A stretch of DNA of 40,865 nucleotides from positions 1-40,865 of the forward strand of contig JAKPQU010000044.1 in assembly GCA_029555925.1 (NCBI GenBank), in the 5' to 3' direction. A model generated the notes under the pieces. The model was not told where the DNA came from and did no database searches. It saw nothing but the letters and a program-made list of their open reading frames with translations. The DNA comes from Bacillota bacterium (lineage in GTDB: Bacteria; Eremiobacterota; SpSt-956; JAKJGF01). Positions 24,000 through 31,967 of the stretch are shown here, piece after piece. The number at the start of each line of letters is the position of its first letter. Position 1 is the first letter of the stretch. A program made the position numbers and the translations under genes.

Positions 24000-26099
24000 T
24001 TACTGTGTCTGTGCTGCTAAAATGAGATTCGGGAATTTTCCTTCTTCTATAAGTTTTATGAAGGCTTTAACCACGTCGGGGTCAAACTGGCTTCCCGAAT
24101 TGTCTTTTAACTCTTTAATCGCTGCTTCCAGCGAAAGAGCCTTTCTGTAAGGTCTGTCAGATGTCATGGCATCAAAAGAATCTGCCACAGCTATTATTCT
24201 TGCAGGCAAAGGTATTTCCTCACCTTTTATACCATAGGGATAACCTTTTGCAGAGAATTTCTCATGATGGTGAAACATATAGGGAAGAATCTTCTGAAAA
24301 GCTTTAACAGGCCCCATTATCTGGGCTCCGAAAACAGGATGTTTTTTCATCAAACCAAATTCTTCGTCAGTAAGTTTTCCCGGTTTATTTAATATATGAT
24401 CAGGTATATTTATCTTTCCTATATCATGGAGTAATGCCGCATACCTTATTCTATCAATCTCTTCCCTGTCAAGCTTCATTTCTTCTGCCATTGCAACAGC
24501 ATATTCTGTTACCCTTTCAGAATGTCCTCTTGTATAAGGGTCTCTTGCATCTATAGCATTTGCAAGGGCTTTTATGGAACTAATGAAAAGCTCCTGAAGT
24601 TCGGCATGTAATCGTGAATTTTCTATAGCTATAGCTGCCTGGTTGGCCATCATCAAAAGTAATTCAAGATCTTCTTCTGTAAAATTATCATTTGTCCCCT
24701 TATCACTTATATTCATAACCCCCTGAATCTTATCTTTAACCTTGAGAGGTACTGACATGGCTGATTTTATCTCTTCAATCTGTTTGGAGCTCTTTGAATC
24801 CTTCATTCTGACGCCTTTTTTCATCAATCTTGGTTTCCCTTCCTGAGCTACCTTGCCGGCAATACCTTCTCCGAGTTTAATCACTGTACTTTTAATGATC
24901 TCAGGCGGAAGTCCACAGGCTGCAACAATATTCATTTCTTTGACAGAGTGGTCTATAAGCATAAGCGAACCTTTTCGTGCATCCAGGAGCATTATGGCGG
25001 AATCCAGAACCTTCTGTAAAACCTGATCCCTGTCAAGTGAAGAATTAATAGCAGTTCCTATATGGAAGAGGGTTGATAATTCCCAGGCTTTTCTTTCTAT
25101 TTTCTCATAGAGTTTTGCATTATCTATAGATATGGCTGCACTTGAAGCCAGTATTTCAAGAAGGTTGAGTTCATCTTCTGAGAAATCCTCGCCTGTTTTT
25201 TTGCCTTTTATACTTACTACACCAAGTATTCTTTCTCTGGCTTTAAGAGGAACACAGAGAGAAGATTTTTCACCATGACCATTCTTTTTATCTCTGAAAA
25301 CAAGGCTTGGTTTACCATCCAGTACAACATTCCCTGCAACACCTTCTCCTACCCTGACCGTATGGTCATCTTCCAGCGAAAGGCCATTTTCCACAAAAAC
25401 CATTAACTCATCTCTGTCTTCATTCAGAAGCATAATAGAACCCTGTTCCGCATCAAGAAGCTTCATAGCCTCATCAAGAACCATTTTCAGCACCGGCTCA
25501 GGATGAAGAAAAGAACTTATGTTGTTACTTATATTATAAAGAGCAGAAAGACGGGAAATATTTCTGACTGACTCATATTCCTGCTGACAGAATTCGGAAA
25601 TAACCTGTGCCAGTGATATGATAAAGGCTCTTATTTTATCAATTTCTATTTCGGATAAAATCTGTCTTGAAGCAATAACACGCAAAAGTTTATCAGGGAG
25701 AAGTCTGAATTTATCTGTCAATTTTACCAGATCTTCATCGGAGGGTTTCATTGATTTTATAGGGCCGCTTGCCACAAAAGCGATTATGGTGTCATTTATA
25801 AGCACAGATTTCAATATAAACTTCAGACCGGGAATAATTGTCACATCACCTTCCCGGATCATCCCGCATGTCACTATCGATTCATCTATAACTCCTTTGA
25901 ACACTTTTGCTTCTTCCACAAGTACCCTGTAAAGATCATCTGTTTCCTGAATAAAACCATGTAAAATTTTTCCTTCTTTATCACTCAAGCAAAGGCTTAC
26001 ACCGGCAATATTGGCAAAAGTGCACAGCATTTCCTGTATGGCAGATTTCTTTAATATTCTGGTAAAGTTAATTTCCTCGTCTATAATAGAACTTTTCAT
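24000..26099 (-). CDS. PocR-GAF-GAF-HD-GYP signalling phosphodiesterase
   Basis: The 699-residue cytoplasmic protein appears to have four modules: an N-terminal PocR-like sensory domain (about 15-170, FANIAGVSLCLSDKEGKILH and a downstream IIPGLKF-PI stretch), two GAF domains (about 195-335 and 345-500), and a C-terminal HD-GYP domain. The last has His558-Asp559 in LLHDIGKINIPDHIL, HHHEKFSAKGYPYG with the GYP at about 619, and IIAVADSFDAMTSDRPYRKA. HD-GYP enzymes hydrolyse cyclic di-GMP or related cyclic dinucleotides. PocR and GAF domains bind small molecules, so this is probably a soluble sensor that sets second-messenger level. It is convergent with the REC-HTH gene; no diguanylate cyclase is in the window. 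Confidence 0.93.
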   Translation of the reverse strand: MKSSIIDEEINFTRILKKSAIQEMLCTFANIAGVSLCLSDKEGKILHGFIQETDDLYRVLVEEAKVFKGVIDESIVTCGMIREGDVTIIPGLKFILKSVLINDTIIAFVASGPIKSMKPSDEDLVKLTDKFRLLPDKLLRVIASRQILSEIEIDKIRAFIISLAQVISEFCQQEYESVRNISRLSALYNISNNISSFLHPEPVLKMVLDEAMKLLDAEQGSIMLLNEDRDELMVFVENGLSLEDDHTVRVGEGVAGNVVLDGKPSLVFRDKKNGHGEKSSLCVPLKARERILGVVSIKGKKTGEDFSEDELNLLEILASSAAISIDNAKLYEKIERKAWELSTLFHIGTAINSSLDRDQVLQKVLDSAIMLLDARKGSLMLIDHSVKEMNIVAACGLPPEIIKSTVIKLGEGIAGKVAQEGKPRLMKKGVRMKDSKSSKQIEEIKSAMSVPLKVKDKIQGVMNISDKGTNDNFTEEDLELLLMMANQAAIAIENSRLHAELQELFISSIKALANAIDARDPYTRGHSERVTEYAVAMAEEMKLDREEIDRIRYAALLHDIGKINIPDHILNKPGKLTDEEFGLMKKHPVFGAQIMGPVKAFQKILPYMFHHHEKFSAKGYPYGIKGEEIPLPARIIAVADSFDAMTSDRPYRKALSLEAAIKELKDNSGSQFDPDVVKAFIKLIEEGKFPNLILAAQTQ

Positions 26100-26337
26100 T
26101 ATTTTACACCTGACATTTCATTTATAATATCCGAAAATATATAGTCGGATTGAAATAACTGGTTACAATTTATAATTCATCATATTATCAGTAATATCCT
26201 TCTAAAGAATATAATTTCCGAAAATCATTATTTTACAGAGTCAATCATAATGATTATAATTTTATAAATAATAAAATAAAGGATATTTTATAAAAAAATA
26301 GAATTATTATGATTACTATCAGGTTTTTTAGAACAGT
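26100..26337. other. AT-rich noncoding leader region
   Basis: Upstream of the HD-GYP sensor there are about 240 AT-rich bases with no open frame. They presumably hold the sensor's promoter, but no box pair has good spacing. The remaining part up to 26519 is the family-1 element and the leader of the next gene. Confidence 0.6.
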
Positions 26338-26476
26338 TTATAGTTAGTTTCATAACTATCCATAAATAATGACCTCGTAATGCGTAAAGCGTAATGCGCA
26401 GGGATTAAACGCGTGACGCGTAACGCGTGACGCGTAACGACGACTTAAATTCTAATAAGTTATGAAATACACTATA
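26338..26476. repeat. Family-1 heptad element, complete
   Basis: The left end TATAGTTAGTTTCATAACTA and right end TAAGTTATGAAATACACTATA-like sequence are inverted repeats. The core is GTAATGC, GTAAAGC, GTAATGC, the linker GCAGGGATTAAAC, then GTGACGC, GTAACGC, GTGACGC, GTAACGA. In this copy the second array runs in the same direction as the first, unlike the copy at 35119. TTA/TA flanks are possible target duplications. Confidence 0.88.
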
Positions 26477-26519
26477 TTATAAATTACTTATTTAATAATT
26501 AACAAAGGAGGAATCAATA

Positions 26520-27116
26520 ATGAATGCAAGTTATCCGTTAAAACTGAGCTTTAAACTGCTGGCTTTTGCCCCCCAGGTTTATGTTAAAGACTCTACCGGG
26601 ACTCAAATTTTATATGTAAAACAAAAACTCTTCAAACTCAAGGAAGCTGTGAATATATATTCAAATGACAGTCAATCACAGCAGTTATATTCAATTAATG
26701 CCGACAGAATAATAGATTTTTCTGCAAAATATAATTTTACCGACATGCAGGGAAGCAATCTGGGAGCAGTAAAAAGACAGGGTATGAAATCACTCTGGAG
26801 AGCGACCTATCAAATATTGGAAGATGATACTGAATTTTTTACAATTCAGGAAGAAAACCCCTGGGTAAAGATAGGAGATGCAATTTTAAGCGAAATACCG
26901 ATAGTAGGTATTGCATCGGGATATTTACTTAACCCTACTTATCTGGTAAAAAAGTCCGGCACAGATCAGGTAGTTATGAAGCTAAAAAAAATGCCATCCT
27001 TCTGGGGTAAAGAATTTGAAATTACAAAGGAAGACTCCGGTCTTCAGGACAGAGAAGAACAGATAATTCTCCTCTCTATTTTAATGATGGTGTTGCTAGA
27101 AAGACAGAGAGGGTAA
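26520..27116 (+). CDS. LURP-one/phospholipid-scramblase-fold protein
   Basis: The 198-residue product has the beta-barrel sequence rhythm of the LURP-one-related (tubby-like) family: YPLKLSFKLLAFAPQVYVKD, ILYVKQKLFKLKEAVNIY, FSAKYNFTDMQGSNLGAVKR, SLWRATYQILEDD. It also has the glycine-rich hydrophobic turn SEIPIVGIASGYLLNPTYLV. Bacterial members are of unknown function; the fold is related to phospholipid scramblases and tubby. The ribosome site is excellent (AAGGAGG eight bases before ATG) and lies just downstream of a family-1 element. The C-terminus ends in a hydrophobic helix. It is convergent with the inositol-phosphatase-like gene and separated from it by a convergent heptad array. Confidence 0.8.
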   Translation: MNASYPLKLSFKLLAFAPQVYVKDSTGTQILYVKQKLFKLKEAVNIYSNDSQSQQLYSINADRIIDFSAKYNFTDMQGSNLGAVKRQGMKSLWRATYQILEDDTEFFTIQEENPWVKIGDAILSEIPIVGIASGYLLNPTYLVKKSGTDQVVMKLKKMPSFWGKEFEITKEDSGLQDREEQIILLSILMMVLLERQRG

Positions 27117-27118
27117 CC

Positions 27119-27215
27119 GTGAGCAGTGAGCAGTGATTAGTGAGCAGTGACCGGTTAGCAGTGACCATAGTTATAACTGTGGTCACTTTTCATTTTACAC
27201 TCTTCACCCTTCACT
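27119..27215. repeat. Long convergent heptad element between convergent genes
   Basis: Eight consecutive in-register units run rightwards: GTGAGCA, GTGAGCA, GTGATTA, GTGAGCA, GTGACCG, GTTAGCA, GTGACCA. Five inverse units run leftwards from the other gene, with complements GTGAAGG, GTGAAGA, GTGTAAA, ATGAAAA, GTGACCA. The stop of the phosphatase gene (27204-27206) is in the second of these. Confidence 0.92.
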
Positions 27216-27986
27216 AAAATATTTCTTTATTATCTCCAGCAGGCTCGAATGTATTTCTTTATTGGCCACAAGAACTTTCCCGCTATATACATGATTTTCC
27301 TCGCCGTTAAAATCTGTAATAACTGCCCGTGCTTCTTTTGCTATTATAGAACCTGCCGCTATATCCCAGGGGCTTAAACCTAATTCCCAGTAAGCATCAC
27401 ATCTTCCGCATGAGGTATAACAGAGATCGAGTGAAGCGGCTCCTGTCCGTCTCATGTCACTTATATGTTTAAACATATCGGAGAAGCACTCCATATATAT
27501 ATCAAAATATTCGGGCCATTTGAAAGGGAAACCTGTTGCAACAAGAGCATGTTTCAAATTACCACTTTTAGAGGCTTCTATCTTTTTGCCATTTAAAAAA
27601 GCACCTTTGCCTTTTTCTGCGATGAACATTTCATCTTTCACCGGATCATATACAACACCGAGAACAATCTCTTTTTCTACTTCAAGAGCAATAGAAATGG
27701 CAAAAACAGGAAAGGAATGTATATAATTATTTGTTCCGTCCAGCGGATCTATAATCCACTGTAAGGAAGATGAATTATTATCCCATTCGCCTTCTTCTGC
27801 CATTATATGATGGTCGGGGAAATTCTCTTTAAGTATTTCTACTATAGCTTTCTCGGAAGCCCTGTCTGCAGAGGTAACAAAATCATTTGCCTGTTTTGTA
27901 TCTATAGAAATACTATCTATGTTGTTGTAATGAGAAAGCAGTATTCTTCCTCCTTCTCTTGCAGCCTTACATACTGTATCTATCAT
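27204..27986 (-). CDS. suhB: Inositol-1-monophosphatase family protein
   Basis: The 260-residue product has the metal-dependent phosphatase signatures of the family: EEGEWDN (metal ligand glutamates), WIIDPLDGTNNYIHSFPVFA (Asp ligands and Leu-Asp-Gly-Thr) and WDIAAGSIIAKEA near the C-terminus. These enzymes remove phosphate from inositol monophosphate and some from fructose bisphosphate or PAP; substrate is not resolved here. It is the last gene of a minus-strand operon: the TPR-FHA gene ends eight bases before its start and the ribosome site AGGT lies in the gap. The C-terminal Ser-Glu-Gly-stop is encoded by a GTGAAGG heptad, so the array forms the gene's end. Confidence 0.94.
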   Translation of the reverse strand: MIDTVCKAAREGGRILLSHYNNIDSISIDTKQANDFVTSADRASEKAIVEILKENFPDHHIMAEEGEWDNNSSSLQWIIDPLDGTNNYIHSFPVFAISIALEVEKEIVLGVVYDPVKDEMFIAEKGKGAFLNGKKIEASKSGNLKHALVATGFPFKWPEYFDIYMECFSDMFKHISDMRRTGAASLDLCYTSCGRCDAYWELGLSPWDIAAGSIIAKEARAVITDFNGEENHVYSGKVLVANKEIHSSLLEIIKKYFSEG

Positions 27987-27994
27987 ATCGTTAC

Positions 27995-29116
27995 CTAAAA
28001 AGAAAATCCATCGTCAGACGAAGAAGGTGGAGGGGAAGGAAGATTCGTTCCGCCTGCAGGGGGAGGAGGAACAGAAGGAGGAGGAGATATAGCAGGGATA
28101 GGAGAAGGAGCAGAAAGAACAGAAGGAGCGAAAGATGCTTTAGACGGTATAGACGGCATAGATACCGACCCGATGCCGCTGTCAGGTCTTGTCCCCAGGG
28201 CAGGATTACTGTATTCCAGTTTATAATCTCCTATTTTATAACTATCATTGTCCCAAAGGAGATCTTCATATATCTGTTCTGATTTTCCTCCTGTCTCGCG
28301 GGTTATTTTAGACATCTGAACAGGTATTATGCGAATACGATCTTTATTATTAAATTTTATAGGAATAAGTTCGGCATGAAAGGGTGCAACATTACCATCG
28401 GAAAGGATAATATCATTCATATTACCGCTGCCGATTTTAAGTCTTTTCTTATCTTTTTTAGGCAGTGTATCCAGTTTATTATTAAGCATAATCTGGCCCT
28501 GCGGATTGGTAATAATTACGGTTCCAAAAAATTTCGGAGCAGACTTCATAAACATTACAGCTATCACTATAATTATTAACAATATAAAAGCTCCTATAAC
28601 ACCAAAAATCCATTTATGTTCCATTATGTTAAAAGGAGGTTCCGAAAGCTGTATTTTATACTCTTCGGCAAGTTCTCTTGCTCTCTGTCCGAAGATGCCA
28701 TTTTTATCAAGAGAAAGAACTTTATTCAATTCTTCTTTTGCATCTTTTTTCTTTCCTTCAAAGGTTTCACTCTGAGCAAGATGACAGCATGCCAGACCAA
28801 AAATACTTTTAAAATCCTCTTTATTAGTTTTTGTCCTGATGGTATAAAAATTCACGTCACCCTGCAGGGAACCTGCCATGTTGGCAGCAAGGGCTCTGTA
28901 ATAATAGGCATCAACATTATTCGGATCCATGGTTATGGCTTTACTGAACAATTCTTTTGCAGTTTCATATTCTTTATTATTATATTTCTGTTTTCCAAAA
29001 ACAAAGGCCTGTTTGGAACCGGGAACATTTACGGCATTACCTACGTCTTCCTGGGCGACAGACGGTAATAAAGAGAATATAAATAATAAAATGACTATAT
29101 AAAGAATCTTTTTCAT
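27995..29116 (-). CDS. Signal-peptide, TPR, transmembrane and FHA-like protein
   Basis: The 373-residue product has a signal peptide (MKKILYIVILLFIFSLLPSVAQ), TPR-like repeats (about 35-155, YETAKELFSKAITMDPNNVD) and one transmembrane helix (about 173-195). A cytoplasmic FHA-like domain follows (about 200-300, LKIGSGNMNDIILSDGNVAP then FHAELIP), the S-x-x-x-N-D-I pattern of phosphothreonine-binding FHA folds. The last 60 residues are proline-rich. It looks like an envelope-spanning adaptor that reads phosphoproteins inside and binds proteins outside. No kinase is adjacent. I use ATG 29116 with CGGAG ten bases upstream; a TTG at 29122 is possible. The ribosome site lies in the end of the IPP isomerase gene, so the two are co-transcribed. 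Confidence 0.85.
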   Translation of the reverse strand: MKKILYIVILLFIFSLLPSVAQEDVGNAVNVPGSKQAFVFGKQKYNNKEYETAKELFSKAITMDPNNVDAYYYRALAANMAGSLQGDVNFYTIRTKTNKEDFKSIFGLACCHLAQSETFEGKKKDAKEELNKVLSLDKNGIFGQRARELAEEYKIQLSEPPFNIMEHKWIFGVIGAFILLIIIVIAVMFMKSAPKFFGTVIITNPQGQIMLNNKLDTLPKKDKKRLKIGSGNMNDIILSDGNVAPFHAELIPIKFNNKDRIRIIPVQMSKITRETGGKSEQIYEDLLWDNDSYKIGDYKLEYSNPALGTRPDSGIGSVSMPSIPSKASFAPSVLSAPSPIPAISPPPSVPPPPAGGTNLPSPPPSSSDDGFSF

Positions 29117-29122
29117 ATTCAA

Positions 29123-30139
29123 TCAACTCCGCTTTATTAAAGGTATTTTTTTCAATTCCTGAATATTTTTTGCACCGGCACAGAACATAGCAATCTTAAA
29201 TTGTTCTATAATTTCTACCAGTTTTTCTTCCACCTCATCTGCAGATACAGTGGCAGGTTTTACGAAAGGAAGAGCCATACCTGCAAGGTCTGCACCGAGT
29301 GAAATGGCCATGGCACATTCCACGCCATTCCTTATACCTCCCGATGCTATAACAGGAAGAGAGGGAAAGACCTGTCTCACTTCTAATAAAGATTCGGCTG
29401 TGCTTATCCCCCAGTTGAAAAAAGGTTTGAGTATATTTTTTCTTAAATTGCCGGTCTGAAGATAATATTCCATAATAATACAGGAAGTTCCTCCTGCTCC
29501 TGCCGTATCTATAGCGGAAATTTTTATATCTTTAAGCTTCCGAGCTGTATCAAAGGAAATACCATTTCCTGTTTCCTTTATTACTACAGGAAATGGGAAT
29601 TCTGCACAGAAATCTTTTAATATTTCCTGTAAACCGCCATATTCGGGATTACCTTTTTCCTGGGAAATTTCATGAAGAGGGTTTAAATAAACTGCAAGTC
29701 CGTCTGCTTTTATATCCATGACAATTTTTTTACATGCTTCAATGCCGAATTCTCTTAGATGATGGATGCCGATGTTGCCGAGTAAAAATATATCGGGCCC
29801 TTCGTCACGTACATAAAAGGTATCGACAACCTCCGGATAAGTGAAAAGAATTCTCTGAGAGCCAAGACCAAGGGCTACGCCCGTCTTCTGACATGCTCTG
29901 GCAAGATTTTTATTTATCTTTTTACCGGCATCTGTTCCACCTGTAATGGCTGTAATCATAAGAGGAATGTTTAATTTTTTGCCCATAAATTCTGTTTCTG
30001 TGTTTATTTTATTAAAATCTGCGGAAGGGAAAGCAAGATGGGGAAACTCGTATTTTTCAAGACCATTTTTCTTATCAGGATATTCAATTTGTTTATTTAA
30101 AGCTACATGTATGTGACTGTCTTTTCTTATTTTATGCAT
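29123..30139 (-). CDS. fni: Type 2 isopentenyl-diphosphate delta-isomerase
   Basis: The 338-residue product has the full length and motifs of the FMN- and NADPH-dependent isomerase: RKDSHIHVAL at the start, MITAITGGTDAGKKIN, ALGLGSQRIL, LYLNPLHE-type LAVYLNPLHEISQEKG, IKETGNG, IDTAGAGGTS, WGISTAESLLEV, IASGGIRNGVECAMAISLGA. It interconverts IPP and DMAPP for isoprenoid synthesis. It differs from type 1 (Idi) enzymes and does not share their fold. It is first in a minus-strand operon with the TPR-FHA gene and the phosphatase; a hairpin at 30155-30184 upstream of it ends the preceding transcript. No clear promoter is seen. Confidence 0.95.
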   Translation of the reverse strand: MHKIRKDSHIHVALNKQIEYPDKKNGLEKYEFPHLAFPSADFNKINTETEFMGKKLNIPLMITAITGGTDAGKKINKNLARACQKTGVALGLGSQRILFTYPEVVDTFYVRDEGPDIFLLGNIGIHHLREFGIEACKKIVMDIKADGLAVYLNPLHEISQEKGNPEYGGLQEILKDFCAEFPFPVVIKETGNGISFDTARKLKDIKISAIDTAGAGGTSCIIMEYYLQTGNLRKNILKPFFNWGISTAESLLEVRQVFPSLPVIASGGIRNGVECAMAISLGADLAGMALPFVKPATVSADEVEEKLVEIIEQFKIAMFCAGAKNIQELKKIPLIKRS

Positions 30140-30154
30140 ATATTCGTGTGAAAG

Positions 30155-30184
30155 TACAGGGGCAGTTTTAAAGCTGCCCCTGTA
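30155..30184 (-). terminator. Terminator hairpin of the SBP-OmpA gene
   Basis: An 11-bp stem (TACAGGGGCAG/CTGCCCCTGTA), with the A/T interior able to extend pairing, lies six bases past the stop at 30191 on the minus strand. Confidence 0.75.
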
Positions 30185-30190
30185 AAAATT

Positions 30191-31828
30191 TTAACGTTGA
30201 ATTACAAATTCGGTACGCCTGTTATTGGAGCGACCGTCTTCAGTATCATTTGTATCTATAGGTTTTGTATCTCCATAACCTTTAGCAATAAGCCTGTCTT
30301 TTTTTATCTGAGGATATTTCTTCAGTAAATAGGCTTTTACGGAATTTGCTCTGGCCTGAGAGAGTTCTTTATTCATCTGAGGATCACCCACATTATCCGT
30401 ATGTCCTTCAATTCTTATATAAAGAGTCGGGAAATGGAGTAATTTCTTACCTATTTCACTGAGAGTAAAATAAGAATTCTTATTTATTGAAGAAGAACCT
30501 GTCTCAAAATATATAGGTGGCACTTCCAGAGTTGCAATATCCTGGTTTTTCGGCTTGGAAGGAGCCGGTTTTGGTGTCGGTTTTGCAGGTTTTGCAGTCG
30601 GTTTTTTCGTAGGTTCGGGAGCCTTTGTTGGCTCGGCGGCTTCAGTAGGTTCCCCTGCAGGAGTATCTGCTGCTGCTACCTCTGTCGGTGCTGCTGTAGG
30701 TTCGACTGCTACCGGTTCTATCTTTGTAGCAATATCCTTCGGTACAGCCTGAACAAAAGTCGAATTAAATACATCTTTTCCGGAAGAAGGTTTGCTTACG
30801 AGTCCTTCCTGTTCCCATATCATACCTGCAGTATCAAAAATATCTACAAACTGTCCCGGTTTGGATGAAGTTCCGAAATATTTCTGATTTTCAGCAAGAT
30901 CTGCAAGCTTCAGACCGCTGAGCATACCTTCCACATCTTCAGGTTTCAGACCCAGTCCGTCAGCCATTATCTTATTTGCTTCTTCTGTATTCTGCTTCCA
31001 GTATTCAAAACCTCTGAACCATCCGTTTACAAATTTCTGTATATCTTTGGGACGTTTTTTAATTACATCATCTCTTACTATTATAATATCAAGAATGAGT
31101 CCCTGTGCATCGGCACTTGTCATGAGTATTTTCCCGTTCGGCGAGCTTCCTGCCTGGGAGACATATGGTTCCCATGTAACACATGCATCAACTTTTCCTG
31201 CCATAAAGGCCTGGGCAGCCTTGTCTGCTTCCATATACTGCGGGTTTATATCCTTTGACGAAAGACCTGTAAGACTCAGGAGATAAATAAGGAAAAATTG
31301 AGAAGGAAGTCCCTGGGGGAAAGCTATCTTTTTACCTTTAAGATCATTTACTTTCTGTATCTTTTTATTGACTACGAGGCCGTCTCCTCCGCACGAGTCA
31401 TCAGTTTTAAGAACTGCCTTGCCGGGAATGGAAGCAACACTGCTTGCAAAGGAATCAAGAGTTTCTGTTATAGCTTCTACTTTTTTTGATGAAAAAGCTG
31501 TTCTTCTGCCAACTGTATCATCCATAGGAGTAATCTCAACATTGAGTCCATCAAAAAAACCTTTTTCTTTTGCCACAAAAAACGGGCCGAAACCAGGCCA
31601 TGTTACAATACCAAGACGGAATGGTTCTCCTGAAGGTTTTGTACCGGTACTTCCGGTTGTTCCGGGAGAAGTAGATCCGGTATCTCCTGCCGGCTGCGTG
31701 GCTTCTCCTGACGGTGTTTGCTCTGCAGGAGGTTTTGCTCCAAGACATCCTAAATTTAATATGGATAAGAACATAAAACTGATTAATAATACAGCTACCG
31801 TAGATTTTTTACGGTATAACAATGACAT
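30191..31828 (-). CDS. Substrate-binding protein fused to OmpA peptidoglycan-binding domain
   Basis: The 545-residue putative lipoprotein has a signal ending in LNLGC (Cys28) and a Thr/Gly/Pro-rich linker. A NitT/TauT/NMT1-type periplasmic binding domain follows (about 68-335, LGIVTWPGFGPFFVAKEKGF, FMAGKVDACVTWEPYVSQ), then a Thr/Pro/Lys/Ala-rich linker (about 385-435), and a C-terminal OmpA domain (about 445-545, IRIEGHTDNVGD, LSQARANSVKAYL, GYGDTKPIDTN). The first domain binds a small solute such as a sulfonate, thiamine precursor or nitrate analogue; the second grips peptidoglycan. No permease or ATPase is adjacent. ATG 31828 is chosen, with AAAGGGTGATC upstream; a longer frame to 31948 overlaps the hairpin and promoter. 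Confidence 0.9.
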   Translation of the reverse strand: MSLLYRKKSTVAVLLISFMFLSILNLGCLGAKPPAEQTPSGEATQPAGDTGSTSPGTTGSTGTKPSGEPFRLGIVTWPGFGPFFVAKEKGFFDGLNVEITPMDDTVGRRTAFSSKKVEAITETLDSFASSVASIPGKAVLKTDDSCGGDGLVVNKKIQKVNDLKGKKIAFPQGLPSQFFLIYLLSLTGLSSKDINPQYMEADKAAQAFMAGKVDACVTWEPYVSQAGSSPNGKILMTSADAQGLILDIIIVRDDVIKKRPKDIQKFVNGWFRGFEYWKQNTEEANKIMADGLGLKPEDVEGMLSGLKLADLAENQKYFGTSSKPGQFVDIFDTAGMIWEQEGLVSKPSSGKDVFNSTFVQAVPKDIATKIEPVAVEPTAAPTEVAAADTPAGEPTEAAEPTKAPEPTKKPTAKPAKPTPKPAPSKPKNQDIATLEVPPIYFETGSSSINKNSYFTLSEIGKKLLHFPTLYIRIEGHTDNVGDPQMNKELSQARANSVKAYLLKKYPQIKKDRLIAKGYGDTKPIDTNDTEDGRSNNRRTEFVIQR

Positions 31829-31890
31829 AAGATCACCCTTTCTTAAATAAGATTTACTTATTATTCGATAAAGGCTTGATTTTTCCCTTT

Positions 31891-31919
31891 TGTATAAGTA
31901 ATTCTTATAATAAATACAA
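31891..31919 (-). promoter_or_regulatory. Candidate promoter of the SBP-OmpA gene
   Basis: On the minus strand TTGTAT (31914-31919), 17 bases, then TATACA (31891-31896), about 62 bases before the start. It partly overlaps the hairpin of the upstream pilin gene. Confidence 0.45.
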
Positions 31920-31956
31920 TGAGAGGTGAACTGATACCAACTATTCACCTCTCATT
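31917..31956 (-). terminator. Perfect hairpin after the minor pilin cluster
   Basis: A 14-bp perfect stem (CAATGAGAGGTGAA and complement) with a 12-base loop lies 11 bases past the stop of the PilX-like gene. There is no strong T run. Confidence 0.65.
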
Positions 31957-31967
31957 GCGTTTACCGG

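Noticed and set aside
26338..26476. CRISPR-like array made of short repeats
   Set aside because: The units are 7 bp with no spacers of constant length, and there are no cas genes; this is a heptad element, not CRISPR.
27959..28282. Plus-strand arginine-rich open frame
   Set aside because: It is the shadow of the proline-rich tail of the TPR-FHA gene.
30555..30752. Plus-strand glycine/valine-rich open frame inside the SBP-OmpA gene
   Set aside because: It is the complement of the proline/threonine linker codons; low complexity explains it.
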